A stretch of 64,000 bases of DNA from Bdellovibrionales bacterium (lineage in GTDB: Bacteria; Bdellovibrionota; Bdellovibrionia; Bdellovibrionales; JAMPXM01). The notes under the pieces were generated by a model. It did no database searches, had not been told where the DNA came from, and worked only from the letters and a program-made list of their open reading frames with translations. Below, piece after piece: positions 9,374 through 18,942 of the stretch (the first letter of the stretch is position 1; each line of letters starts with the position of its first letter). The stretch is from the NCBI GenBank assembly GCA_016713885.1, contig JADJOF010000002.1, forward strand, positions 62,001-126,000, in the 5' to 3' direction. The translations under genes and the position numbers were made by a program.

Positions 9374-10156
9374 ATGCCGTTCTTGTTCAACGAAACCGAA
9401 ACAATCGTCTTTAGCCTTGCGCTGATTCGGATTACCTCATTTTTCTTCACATGGCCGCTTTTCTCTCAGGCTGTTCTTCCGACCCCTGTCAAAGTTTTGT
9501 TCTCGGTTGCAGTGACCGCCTGTGTGTTTCCGGTGATTGACCGCAGCGGTGTCGCAAAGGAAACGCTCGAACTGACGCTGATGTGGCTTTCGGTGAAAGA
9601 GGCCTTTATTGGTTTATTTCTCGGATTCTTGAGCCGACTGCTGTTCTTTGCGGTCGAATTTGGCGGCAGCATGATCTCAACCGCGATGGGGCTTTCAAGC
9701 GCAACGGTTTTCGATCCCGCGAGCGGCAGCACATCGACGATCATTGAACGTTTCTACATTGTGCTGCTCACGCTTTTGATTTTGTCGCTGAATGTTCACC
9801 ATGCGTTTATCTCGGCGTTGGTCGAGAGTTTTTCGGCGGTTCCGATTGCACCGGCAGGCATTGATCTTGCTGCCATAAGTAATCAGAAGGGCGGAGGTGA
9901 GATGGTTCAGATGGTGACGATTGCAGGATTGAAGATGTCAGCGCCAGTAATGGTGGTTATCTTCTTCTTGAACGTCGCTATGGGAATCGTCGGCCGCGCG
10001 GTGCCGCAGATTAACGTTCTTGTGACTTCACTTCCCGTCAATATCGTGGCGGGACTTTTGGTCATGATCGTCACTCTTCCGGCGCTGATCTTGGGACTCG
10101 ACCGAGATCTCGCGCAGTTTGCCGACCTGCTTTTCAAGTATCTGCGGGCAATCTAG
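9374..10156 (+). CDS. fliR: Flagellar export gate protein FliR
   Basis: 260-residue polytopic membrane protein that caps the FliP/FliQ helical pore. Several hydrophobic segments carry family features such as RITSFFFTWPLFSQAVLP at the N-terminus, GSMISTAMGLSSATVFDPAS and IVGRAVPQINVLVTSLPVNI. Normal length. It has a GGAGGAC Shine-Dalgarno sequence and precedes flhB, which matches the usual flagellar gene order. Confidence 0.94.
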   Translation: MPFLFNETETIVFSLALIRITSFFFTWPLFSQAVLPTPVKVLFSVAVTACVFPVIDRSGVAKETLELTLMWLSVKEAFIGLFLGFLSRLLFFAVEFGGSMISTAMGLSSATVFDPASGSTSTIIERFYIVLLTLLILSLNVHHAFISALVESFSAVPIAPAGIDLAAISNQKGGGEMVQMVTIAGLKMSAPVMVVIFFLNVAMGIVGRAVPQINVLVTSLPVNIVAGLLVMIVTLPALILGLDRDLAQFADLLFKYLRAI

Positions 10157-10229
10157 GAACGGATTGTTTGATAGGTGCGGGGTTCAGGATGGACCTTGGG
10201 CGGAACTTTGAACCCAGGACGGGTCGAGA

Positions 10230-11293
10230 ATGGCTGAAGATCAGCAGGAACGGACAGAAGAGGCCACGCAACAGCGACGCGAAGACTTTCGCAAGCGTGG
10301 TCAGGTCGCACAGACGCGAGCTTGCAAGCGTTTTCGTTTTGCTTGGCTCAGCATTGATCTTTTGGGGCTGGGCCGCTTTTGTTTACAGCAAGTGTCTGAG
10401 CTTCTGATGTATTGCTTAGGTCCAGAACTGATCACGGCCGTAAAATCGCAGAGCTATGCACCCCTTATGCTCTTCATCGCAAAAAAATCCTCTTTGTGTC
10501 GACTCCGATCGTCGGGATGTTGCTCTTACTATCGATCATCTCAACGGTTGTCCAAGTCGGCTTTCTATACAATGAAGAGGTTCTCGAGTTTGACCTCGAA
10601 AAGATCAATCCGCTCAACGGCTTAAAACGCCTCTTCAGCATGCGTGCGATGGTGGAGGGTCTAAAGTCCTTCATCAAGCTGATCTTGGTCGTAGCGGTGG
10701 TCTACTCGCTCGTGAAGGATGAAGTTCGCTTGTTGCCCCAGCTGACGTTTTGGTCAGTTGAGCAGATTCTCTCTTACGCCGGTTCATTGACCGTAAAGCT
10801 TCTCGGCGGCCTTGGCGTGTTCATGGCGATGGTCGCGGCAGCCGACTACTTCTTCCAGCGCTGGGATCTGGAGAAGCAGATGCGCATGACGAAGCAAGAG
10901 ATCAAAGAAGAACACAAATCGCGCGAAGGTGATCCGATGATCAAGGCGCGAATCCGTCGGATTCAGCGCGAGATGGCCAGTAAGCGCATGATGAAAGATG
11001 TGCCGAAGGCTGACGTGATTGTGACAAACCCGACGCACATCGCGTGCGCGCTCATCTACGATCCGAAGACAATGCCGGCCCCGCGCCTTGTTGCCAAAGG
11101 CAGCGGCCTCATTGCTGAGAAGATCAAAGAGATCGCACGTGAGAACGGCGTGCCTGTCCTTGAAAACAAGCCACTTGCTCGAGCGATGTTTAAAAGTTTG
11201 AAAATCGGCCAGTTCGTTCCTCGGGAGCTGTTAACCGCCGTAGCGCAAGTTCTGTCTTACGTCTATCGCCTTAAGAGAAAGGTTATTCGCTAA
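10230..11293 (+). CDS. flhB: Flagellar export switch protein FlhB (three frame breaks)
   Basis: Membrane protein that switches export from rod/hook to filament substrates. The reading frame starts at 10230 (MAEDQQERTEEATQQRREDF), shifts near 10315 (to ELASVFVLLGSALIFWG), shifts back near 10385-10395 (to VSELLMYCLGPEL) and shifts again in a run of seven A at about 10483-10489, where one more A would give AKKILFVSTP. From there it is open to 11293. The cytoplasmic autocleavage motif NPTH is intact (Asn codon at 11027). Three compensating one-base breaks in 200 bases of an otherwise perfect gene point to consensus errors. The stop overlaps the flhA start. Confidence 0.88.
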
Positions 11294-13389
11294 TGGAGCA
11301 ACTCTTTCAACTCTTCAAGCGATACGAGAAGTACGCTAAAAACATGGATCTTCTCATTGCCGTCGCCATCCTCGCGATTTTGGCGGTGATGATTGTTCCG
11401 CTGCCTCCGATCTTGCTCGACCTTTCGTTGAGTATCAGTTTAACGAGCTCGATTCTCATTCTCTTGGTCGCCCTCTACGCTAAGAAGGCCCTTGAGTTCT
11501 CGGTTTTCCCAAGTCTTTTGCTTTTGACGACACTGTTTCGTCTGTCGTTGAACGTCGCTACAACGCGTTTGATCCTTAGCGAAGGACACAATGGATCAAC
11601 AGCGGCAGGCGCGGTTGTTCATGCTTTCGGAAGTTTCGTTGTCGGTGACAACTACGTCATCGGTTTCATCGTGTTCATGATCTTGATCATCATCAATTTT
11701 GTCGTCATCACCAAGGGTTCTGGTCGCGTAGCAGAAGTCGCCGCTCGTTTCACCTTGGATGCGATGCCCGGTAAGCAGATGTCGATCGACGCCGATCTTA
11801 ACGCAGGCCTTATCAACGAAGAGCAGGCTCGTAAGCGCCGTAAGGAAATCGAGAACGAGGCAGACTTTTACGGAGCAATGGACGGTGCTTCGAAGTTTGT
11901 TCGTGGTGATGCGATCGCCGGAATTGTCATCATGGGCGTCAACATCGTTGGCGGCCTTTTGATTGGGGTTCTTCAGCATGGACTCGATATCGCAGCCGCT
12001 GCCGAGACCTACACGAAGCTGACAATCGGTGATGGTCTCGTCAGTCAGATTCCGGCCCTGATTATCTCGACCGCGGCCGGTATTATCGTCACCCGATCTG
12101 GCAGTGAAGACGACATGGGTCAAGAGGTGGTCAGTCAGCTCTTCATGAACCCGCGTGCACTCTATATTGGCGCCGGCGTGATTGCCTTTATGGGCTCTAT
12201 TCCGGGCCTTCCGGGTATCCCCTTCTTTACAACTGCCATCGCCATGAGTGGTCTTGCTTGGCTGGTGACACGTTACAAAGAAGAAGAAAAACTGAAGCGA
12301 AAAGAAGGCCGACGATATCGCGGCGAAGCCAGAGAAAGAGAAGATCGAGAATCTCTTGCCGCTCGACATGGTTGAACTCGAGGTTGGTTATGGTCTGATC
12401 AACATTGTTGAGAGCCAGAGCAGTGGCGATCTTCTCGAGCGCATTGTCTCGATCCGCAAGCAGTTTGCACTCGACATGGGAATCATCGTGCCGAGTGTGC
12501 ATATTCGCGACAACCTGCAGCTGGGACCAGGCGAATACCGCGTGCTCATCAAAGGTAATCGTGTGGCCGGTGGTACTCTTCGTCCCGACTATCTGTTGGC
12601 GATGGATCCGGGTAACACCACTGCGCGTGTTGATGGCATCCCGACGAAAGAGCCGGCGTTCGGCCTTGATGCTCTTTTTGGATTTCACGCGGGGCACGCG
12701 AGGAAGCCGAGCTTGCGGGCTTTACCGTTGTCGACCTGCCCACCGTTATGGCAACACACCTGACCGAAATTATTCGGACCCATGCCCACGAAATGCTCGG
12801 TCGCCAAGAAGCCTCAAGCCTTATCGACAACTTCAAGAAAGCTTATCCAAAAGTGGTCGAAGAGCTTATTCCCGATACGCTCAGTCTCGGCGCAGTGGTT
12901 CGAGTTCTCCAAAACCTGCTGCGTGAACAGGTTTCGATTCGCGATCTGTTGACTATCTTTGAGACGCTGGCTGACGAGGCCCATCGCACAAAGGATGCGG
13001 AGCTTCTCACCGAGTCGGTTCGTCCCTCTCTCGAGCGCGGAATTTCCAGTCGCTACAAAGACGATTCGAGCCGTGTGAACGTGATCAATCTTGATCCAAA
13101 ACTAGAGGAGCTGATTTCGAATTCGCTCCTACAGACTGAACAGGGTGTTCAGCTGGTCATGGATCCACGAACAGCGCATGACATGATTGAGGGAATCGCC
13201 TCAACCATCGAGACGCATCCTGAAATCGCTGGTCAGCCAATATTGCTGACCAGCCCAACTGCGCGGCGCCACATTGCGCGTCTTACAAATCGATTTATTC
13301 CACAACTCGTCGTGCTTTCGCACAACGAAATTGCAAGTGATGTGAACGTTCGGTCCGTAGCGACGGTGGAGATTGCCCATGCGGGTTAA
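11293..13389 (+). CDS. flhA: Flagellar export gate protein FlhA (two frame breaks)
   Basis: Largest export-gate subunit: eight membrane helices (about residues 18-330) plus a cytoplasmic ring domain that docks chaperones. The membrane half, including the FHIPEP region (TTLFRLSLNVATTRLILSEG, GDNYVIGFIVFMILIIINFV), reads in one frame to about 12300. A +1 shift there gives ADDIAAKPEKEKIENLLPLD and VELEVGYGLI. A second shift in a run of five T (12675-12679) leads to FTVVDLPTVMATHLTEIIRT and on to 13389. With three T instead of five the protein would read DALWISRGAREE. Joined length and domains are normal, so consensus errors are the best explanation. Confidence 0.9.
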
Positions 13390-14971
13390 AAAGTTCGAAG
13401 CCAAAACGATGAAAGATGCTCTCAAGATGGTGAAGTCTGAGCTTGGCCCCGATGCGGTCATTCTTGGCGCTCGCGAGAACAAGAAATCATTTGGTCTTGG
13501 CGGTGAAACGTCCTTTGAGGTTACGGCGGCGGTGTCGGACATCACGCTTCAAAAGAAGCGTTTTGTCGAATCGCGTATGCGGCCGGATGACCGCGAGAAG
13601 TTTCGCTCGTCGCAAGCTCGAAGCCAAAAAGAGATGATTGAAAAAATCGTCGAGCGCCGTGAGCAGCAGCAGCGAAGCGCGCGCGAGCAGGCCGATCGCA
13701 ACGCGAATCCGCGCCCGATCACCTCAGTTAGCTACATCGATATTCCCGATGACCAGCCGGTCTATGCGCGTCGGCAGGGTATTCAGGGCGGCCTTGAGTT
13801 TGTTCAAGAGTCTTATGGTCGCGGCAGCGTGCAGCGACAATCGGCATCTGCGCCTGCGCAACGTCCCCAAACTGCGGCCGAGAGAGCAGCAGAGCCGCGT
13901 CCAGCAGATGTCAGAAATAAAATTCGCTCGCTTGCAAAAGAAGCTTGGGAAGCGGGACGTGCAACAGAAGTGGCGCCCGCGCCAAAGCGCCAGGTGGCTT
14001 CGCAAGCTCCCGCAACGGCAGCGGCGACGACTGAGATCGAGAGTTTAAAGGGCGAGATTCAGCGTCTGCAATCGATTCTGAATGGCTTCACACAAGTGCC
14101 GCAGTCGTTCCAACAGGCGGCCTCGAACGCGCCGGTCCATGCGGCAACTTATCCGGGTGCTGAGTACGGTCTTTCCTATGACTTTAGTTCGATTTTTCAG
14201 AAACTCGTTGAGACCGGTGTCTCGGCTGAACTGGCCGCAGAAGTCGGCCTTCGTGCCCAGAGCGAAATCGATCCGATGCAGGCAAAAAAGAAAGCCATCG
14301 TTGAGGCCTGGGTTGCCAAGTGGTTCCTGCAAAATGTTTCTGTTTGCGAGCGTCCGTTCTCGGCGCGCTTTCAGGTTTTCACTGGTCCCATGGGTTCAGG
14401 TAAGACTTCTCAACTTGTCAAAGCCGCGTCGCAGCTGATCATTCGCGATAGAAAGAAGATCGCGATCGTTTCAACCGACACTTCAAAAGTTGGCGCAGTT
14501 GATCAGCTCAAAATTTACTGCCAGATCCTCAATGTTCCGTTTGCGATTGTTCGCGGTCCAGAGGACTGGCGCTGGCTTGAGTCACACCTTGCGGCAGTTG
14601 ATCATGTCTTGGTCGACATGCCGGGTCTCGGTCTTAAAGAGGCCGACGAAATTTCGCGTCTTCGCGCGCTCATGCCATCGCACGAGCAGTCGCAAGTTCA
14701 CGTCTGTCTGTCATCGTCGATGAAAGAGTCCGACGCCCTTGATGCTGTCCGCCGGTTCCGTGTCACACAGCCGACGGATCTCATTTTTACCGGCCTTGAT
14801 TTGAGTGTTAACCACGGCGTTATTGCGACCGTGCAGGTGAGATCGGGATTACCGCTTCACTCGTTCGGAGTTGGCCCTCGTGTTCCCGAGGACTTTGAGG
14901 CTGCAACGAAAGAGCGCGTTCTCGATCTTCTTTTTAAACTGAGTTCACTGAAAAGATCCACGGAGAAATAA
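13379..14971 (+). CDS. flhF: Flagellar SRP-like GTPase FlhF
   Basis: SRP-family GTPase that positions polar flagella, about 530 residues. The N-terminus (MRVKKFEAKTMKDALKMVK, DAVILGARE) is the usual FlhF basic domain. A long low-complexity linker (about 90-240) and the NG domain follow, with P-loop GPMGSGKT (about 336), STDTSKVGAVDQLKIYCQIL and the G3-like VDMPG. In most FlhF proteins the last motif reads DTAGR, so this copy departs at that site. It overlaps flhA by 11 bases. The ATG at 13379 is preferred over the TTG six bases upstream because it matches the family start. Confidence 0.93.
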   Translation: MRVKKFEAKTMKDALKMVKSELGPDAVILGARENKKSFGLGGETSFEVTAAVSDITLQKKRFVESRMRPDDREKFRSSQARSQKEMIEKIVERREQQQRSAREQADRNANPRPITSVSYIDIPDDQPVYARRQGIQGGLEFVQESYGRGSVQRQSASAPAQRPQTAAERAAEPRPADVRNKIRSLAKEAWEAGRATEVAPAPKRQVASQAPATAAATTEIESLKGEIQRLQSILNGFTQVPQSFQQAASNAPVHAATYPGAEYGLSYDFSSIFQKLVETGVSAELAAEVGLRAQSEIDPMQAKKKAIVEAWVAKWFLQNVSVCERPFSARFQVFTGPMGSGKTSQLVKAASQLIIRDRKKIAIVSTDTSKVGAVDQLKIYCQILNVPFAIVRGPEDWRWLESHLAAVDHVLVDMPGLGLKEADEISRLRALMPSHEQSQVHVCLSSSMKESDALDAVRRFRVTQPTDLIFTGLDLSVNHGVIATVQVRSGLPLHSFGVGPRVPEDFEAATKERVLDLLFKLSSLKRSTEK

Positions 14972-15862
14972 ATGGCCCATTCATTTACGAGTCAAAATCA
15001 GAGTGCATCCGCGACAGGCCGATCAACCCAAGTTATCTCGGTGACCTCCGGCAAAGGCGGTGTCGGTAAAAGTACACTCGTCGCCAATCTCGCTATCGAA
15101 CTTGAGAAACAAGGGAAGCGCGTTCTCCTTTTCGACGGTGATCTTGGAATGGCGAACCTCGATATCTTTTTCCAGGTTCGTCCACAGCTCAATATCTCGC
15201 ACGTATTGAGCGGCGACGCCGACATCCGCGACATCATTGTTCCGATCTCTCCCTCGATCAGCTTGATTCCCGGTGGCAGCGGCGTTTTTGAGCTGCAGCG
15301 GATGGCTCCACACGCAAAGCAGGTTCTGCTCGATCAAGTCAGTGACCTCGGTACAATCTACGACGTGATGCTGATTGATACCGCTCCCGGCATTGCCGAT
15401 CATGTCTTGTACCTCAACTCAGCCGCACAAGAGATTCTCGTCGTGTTGACACCGGACCCGTCATCGCTCACTGATGCCTATGCACTGATCAAGGTTCTGC
15501 ATCAGCGTCAGCGCGAGACGAAGTTCAGTGTCGTCACCAATCAAGTTCGTGACGAAGCGGATGGCTGGAGAATCTTTCATCGGCTTGAATCCGTTGCCGC
15601 ACAGTTTCTTCCGGTGTCGCTCAAGTATCGCGGATTTGTGCCAGCGGATCCTCATCTTCGACACTGCACTCGCGGTCAGCAGCTGGTGACAAAGTCGGTG
15701 CCACAGGCGGAGTCGTCGCGAGCCATTGCGCGCTTGGCTCGCGATCTCGCTCTTCCGGGTCTCGAGTATGGTCTAGGACATTCTGCTTCTCAGGGATTTT
15801 CTGAGGTCGAGTGTAAAGGAAATCTACAGTTCTTTTGGCGTCAGCTCATCGGAGCTGCGTAA
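14972..15862 (+). CDS. flhG: MinD-like flagellar number regulator FlhG
   Basis: ParA/MinD superfamily ATPase (FlhG/FleN/YlxH) that limits flagellar number and works with FlhF; 296 residues. Deviant Walker A GKGGVGKST (27-35), FDGDLGMANLDIFF (switch I/A' region) and LIDTAPGIADHVLYLNSAAQ (Walker B) are all present. ATG 14972 follows the flhF stop directly. The C-terminal amphipathic membrane-targeting helix expected in the family is not obvious. The pairing with flhF immediately before fliA is the usual arrangement. Confidence 0.93.
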   Translation: MAHSFTSQNQSASATGRSTQVISVTSGKGGVGKSTLVANLAIELEKQGKRVLLFDGDLGMANLDIFFQVRPQLNISHVLSGDADIRDIIVPISPSISLIPGGSGVFELQRMAPHAKQVLLDQVSDLGTIYDVMLIDTAPGIADHVLYLNSAAQEILVVLTPDPSSLTDAYALIKVLHQRQRETKFSVVTNQVRDEADGWRIFHRLESVAAQFLPVSLKYRGFVPADPHLRHCTRGQQLVTKSVPQAESSRAIARLARDLALPGLEYGLGHSASQGFSEVECKGNLQFFWRQLIGAA

Positions 15863-15879
15863 AACCGCTTTGGGCCTAG

Positions 15880-15913
15880 GTCCTGTAGTCTGGCATGAAA
15901 GACTCAGGACTTT
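15880..15913 (+). terminator. Hairpin between flhG and fliA
   Basis: GTCCTG plus AGTCT pairs with AGACT plus CAGGAC, with a one-base bulge and an eight-base loop (15880-15910), followed by TTTAAAG. It lies in the 100-base gap between flhG and fliA and could act as a weak terminator or attenuator that lowers sigma-28 expression relative to the upstream operon. The run of T is short, so termination is uncertain. Confidence 0.35.
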
Positions 15914-15966
15914 AAAGGGCGCTCAGGCCTTGATACTCTGAATGTGTCGTTTGGAGAGGGAACTAA

Positions 15967-16749
15967 ATGCAGAATAATTCCTTGCTGAAGAAGTACAAGG
16001 ATGAGCCCGCTCGGTTGAAGCCGAAGGATCGCGAAGAACTCATCAAAGAGTACGCTCCGCTGATCAAGTTCATCGCTCAGAAAATTGCCGTGCGCTTGCC
16101 GTCGAATATCGAGCTCGACGATCTCATCTCCAGCGGCGTGATTGGCCTCATGGATGCGATCGAGAAGTACGATCCATCGCGCGACAACAAGTTTAAAACC
16201 TATGCCGAGTTCCGTATTCGCGGTGCGATTCTTGACGAGTTGCGCGCGCAGGATTGGGTTCCGCGTTCGGTTCGCGATAAGGCAAAACTTCTCGATAAGA
16301 CAGTGTCTGATCTTGAAGTGGAGTTCGGTCGTCAAGCCAGCGACGAAGAGGTCGCGGCAAAACTCAACATGACCCTCGACGAGTTCTTCGAGCTCGTGAA
16401 TCAAGTTCGCCCGGTTTCGGTCCTCTCGATCGACGAGATCGCAACGTTTTCAAACGTCGACAAAAAGTCACTGATGTCTTTGCTTGAAGACGTCAAAATC
16501 GCGAATCCGTTTATTCAACTGAGTTCGAAGTCGGTGAAAGACGTGATCAGCGGCGCAATCGAAGAGCTTCCCGAGCGTCAGCGCCTCGTCCTCTCACTCT
16601 ATTACTACGAAGATCTGAACCTCAAAGAGATCGGCAAAGTACTGCGCGTAACCGAGAGCCGCGTTTCCCAGCTCCACGCCCAGGCGATCAGCCGCCTCCG
16701 CTCAAAGCTCACTTCGTTCTTCAAAGAACAGAACAACGAAGCAAGCTGA
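15967..16749 (+). CDS. fliA: Flagellar sigma factor FliA (sigma-28)
   Basis: Alternative sigma factor for late flagellar and chemotaxis genes, 260 residues. Region 2 (IKEYAPLIKFIAQKIAVRLP, ELDDLISSGVIGLMDAIEKY, FKTYAEFRIRGAILDELRAQ), region 3 and region 4 (EELPERQRLVLSLYYYEDLN, LKEIGKVLRVTESRVSQLHA) are complete. A GGAGAGG-type ribosome binding site precedes the ATG. It closes the flagellar operon, so it could be co-transcribed from the sigma-54 promoter unless the hairpin upstream stops transcription. No anti-sigma FlgM gene is seen in the window. Confidence 0.95.
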   Translation: MQNNSLLKKYKDEPARLKPKDREELIKEYAPLIKFIAQKIAVRLPSNIELDDLISSGVIGLMDAIEKYDPSRDNKFKTYAEFRIRGAILDELRAQDWVPRSVRDKAKLLDKTVSDLEVEFGRQASDEEVAAKLNMTLDEFFELVNQVRPVSVLSIDEIATFSNVDKKSLMSLLEDVKIANPFIQLSSKSVKDVISGAIEELPERQRLVLSLYYYEDLNLKEIGKVLRVTESRVSQLHAQAISRLRSKLTSFFKEQNNEAS

Positions 16750-16762
16750 CGGGAGCGGCGAG

Positions 16763-16787
16763 CCAAAAGGTACAATGTACCTTTTGG
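16763..16787 (+). terminator. Perfect inverted repeat after fliA
   Basis: CCAAAAGGTAC, loop AAT, GTACCTTTTGG: an 11-bp perfect stem 14 bases after the fliA stop. There is no long T-tract beyond the stem, but TTTT is within its 3' arm. It is the probable end of the flagellar transcription unit. The following 240 bases to 17034 contain no gene that I can support. Confidence 0.5.
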
Positions 16788-17034
16788 AAGCTTGTTAGAT
16801 TACCAGGCCCAGATCTTACGATTCGGGCTTTCTTTTTGATCATCGGATGCCCGGAATTCGGATGACACGGCTCAGCTTCCGCCGCCGGAAGTTGAGTGGC
16901 GTCTGGTATACGTATTTTGTTGATATGATAAAAAGCAGTTCTTGTTGGGCCGTCTGAAGATTGTCATATGTTCACTGGAAGACTTCTGTCCAATGGGCCT
17001 TGTTCATGGCCAAGGGCATTTGTAAGGTGCTTGC

Positions 17035-17494
17035 ATGAAATTCGACATGGAAACACTTTTCGCCGTTCTGCTTTCCGCATTTGTGCCGACGCTTATTCTT
17101 CTTATTTGGCTCAAAGCGGCGACGCGAAAAGCGTGGCTATCGCGGGGAGGCCGATTCGAGCTCCATGCCCATCAATGATGAGCAGGCTCTGCGCGCAGCT
17201 GAAGCGGCAGTGCGTGGCACTCGTGAAGAGGCGCGAAAGCGCCTTCTCGAGACCCATGCGCTCTACGATCGATTCAATACGATTGACGGTTTTGATGAGT
17301 CGTACATGGCGACATTGCTCTCTGCACTTCGTGACAACGACATCAATTGCGAGACGCTCTTTCAAGAGTCTGCGCCTCTGGGCGTCGGTGCTTCAGTTTT
17401 AGCTCCACAGGGATTTTTTGAGCTCTATGTGCCGCGCGAGAAGATCGACGACGCGGCAGTGTTCATGAAGCTGTGGCTTCAGCGCAAGTCTTAG
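17035..17494 (+). CDS. Membrane-anchored small protein with DUF2007-like tail (frame break at 17144)
   Basis: Starting at ATG 17035 the frame gives one membrane helix (FAVLLSAFVPTLILLIWL). After a run of four G (17144-17147) the +1 frame continues EADSSSMPINDEQALRAAEA and on to 17494. Removing one G joins them into a protein of about 152 residues. The C-terminal part (YMATLLSALRDNDINCETLF, then GFFELYVPREKIDDA) resembles DUF2007-type domains, in which a short alpha-beta unit ends in an xLxVPxE motif. The function is unknown. The open frame from 17081 alone would lack the membrane anchor. Confidence 0.6.
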
Positions 17495-17575
17495 TGCCCA
17501 ATAGGTTTAATTGGCGAATGGAGTCACGATCGGAGGCAAGCGCCCGGTCGCGAGTTTGTCGTTTTCTCGGGGCCA

Positions 17576-18418
17576 CTAAGGCTGAAAGAGATCGATATTG
17601 CAGACGCAAAGTTCCTCTGACTTTGAGTCAGTGATGATTTTTCTGTGTTTTTTTAGGTCATTCACTATGGTTTCTCTAAGAAGCTCATAGTCAGTTTTCG
17701 AGATAGAAAAAATCGCGGAGTAGTGAATCGACGACTCCTTCTTTTTCTGGATATCTTCAATCGCTTTTAGCCGCCAATTCATGTGATCATGGTTTGAAAC
17801 CGGATGTCCGCTGTCCAAATGCAGAGACTTCTCGTTCGCTTCAAACCCAATCTTCGTTTTTTGGACAAGCCCCCAGGACACGAGTCTGCTGATCGCATTC
17901 TGGAGCTCCTCCTCATCCACTTTTAAGCGAGCCTTAATTTTTTCAAAACTTCGAAACTCAGGAATCATCAGTAACACGTAGACCGCCGAATAGATCCAGG
18001 AAGAGTAGTACTCGTATGCTATGGAGGCATCGAGAGGTTCGGAGATATCTCTTAATTGCGACTCAATTTTTGTAGCGCTGACTTTCAGCTTCTTTGCTTT
18101 TCCGCTTGACCGTTGTCGTAAGTATGCCGAGCTCGACAATCGAGCATCGTAAATTGAAAGCAAGTATTCGGCCTCATGGTCTCCAAGTTTTAGCACCTGA
18201 CAAAGGTTTGCAACTTGGTCCCGCGTGAGGTCAACGCGTCGACCAAGCGCCCTGGAGAGTGTAGCTGGCTGGCACATTATTTTTTGACATAAATGCGACT
18301 GAAACCCTCTCTGCTCTCGGTTGGCCTCCACGAGTGCTGCCAGGAAGTCGATGTACTCATCAAAGTGGTAGAGACTTGGTATATTCATTGCCATAAAAAC
18401 AACATCTAAATTGTCCAA
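17576..18418 (-). CDS. TIGR02147/DUF4423-family regulatory protein
   Basis: About 280 residues, similar in pattern to the TIGR02147 (DUF4423) proteins that are abundant in Bdellovibrionota and Fibrobacteres. The N-terminal part (FDEYIDFLAALVEANREQRG, then LCQKIMCQPATLSRALGRRV) looks like an atypical helix-turn-helix. The C-terminal part includes a winged-helix-like stretch (IKARLKVDEEELQNAISRLV, WGLVQKTKIGFEANEKSLHL) and the family-typical region around INDLKKHRK. It is probably a transcriptional regulator. It is divergent from two exported-protein genes (18491, 18943), which are candidate targets. The start is uncertain: TTG ending at 18418 or ATG ending at 18394. Confidence 0.7.
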   Translation of the reverse strand: MDNLDVVFMAMNIPSLYHFDEYIDFLAALVEANREQRGFQSHLCQKIMCQPATLSRALGRRVDLTRDQVANLCQVLKLGDHEAEYLLSIYDARLSSSAYLRQRSSGKAKKLKVSATKIESQLRDISEPLDASIAYEYYSSWIYSAVYVLLMIPEFRSFEKIKARLKVDEEELQNAISRLVSWGLVQKTKIGFEANEKSLHLDSGHPVSNHDHMNWRLKAIEDIQKKKESSIHYSAIFSISKTDYELLRETIVNDLKKHRKIITDSKSEELCVCNIDLFQP

Positions 18419-18490
18419 TTGTCAACTACTCAATAGGCGACGGGAACTCCTGCTGATACGTTCGCTTCAACTTAAACCAAGGGAGAGCTT

Positions 18491-18901
18491 TTGAAAAATT
18501 CAGTTATCCTCGCTTCAGCTGCCGTTATTTTGTCCGCACACCAAACCGCTCAAGCCGCGATGCTAGAGTGCCCGAGTGCCAAGGCACAGATGGCACGATG
18601 TAGTTTGATTGAGATGCGTGAGAGCGGAGGCATGCCGACTTATTCACCGTTTCCGGTCGAGGGGATCTTTTGTGCGGTAGACGGTCAGCCGGGTCGTGCC
18701 AACTTTGTTTTTCGAGTGGGAGACGAGGCTCCGTTCAGTCATGAGTTTACAGCTGCAAACTCTGCGGAAGATCAGTATCGATCGGTCAATCCGTCAGTGA
18801 GTGCTGAACTCTATATTGACGAGGCCAATGGTCAGATAAAAATTTCTGAAAGTGTTCTCGGTAAAACAGTCACATCGCTGTTCTCCTGCCTTTTGTGGTA
18901 G
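18491..18901 (+). CDS. Small exported protein of unknown function
   Basis: 136 residues with a clear signal peptide (KNSVILASAAVILSAHQTAQ, cut near AQAAM). Four cysteines in the mature part suggest periplasmic disulfides. TTG 18491 is chosen because GGGAGAG precedes it. I do not recognise the family. It lies just before another exported protein and divergent from the TIGR02147 regulator. Confidence 0.6.
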   Translation: MKNSVILASAAVILSAHQTAQAAMLECPSAKAQMARCSLIEMRESGGMPTYSPFPVEGIFCAVDGQPGRANFVFRVGDEAPFSHEFTAANSAEDQYRSVNPSVSAELYIDEANGQIKISESVLGKTVTSLFSCLLW

Positions 18902-18942
18902 ATGCTAACTCGCCCATAACCTGATCGACGTGAGGATGTTCA

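Noticed and set aside
11293..12375. Truncated 360-residue FlhA as a natural short form
   Set aside because: The missing cytoplasmic domain is fully present just downstream in two other frames, with residues intact.
16788..17034. Possible small gene in the gap after fliA
   Set aside because: The open frame from 16968 overlaps the membrane-protein gene in another frame and has no ribosome binding site.
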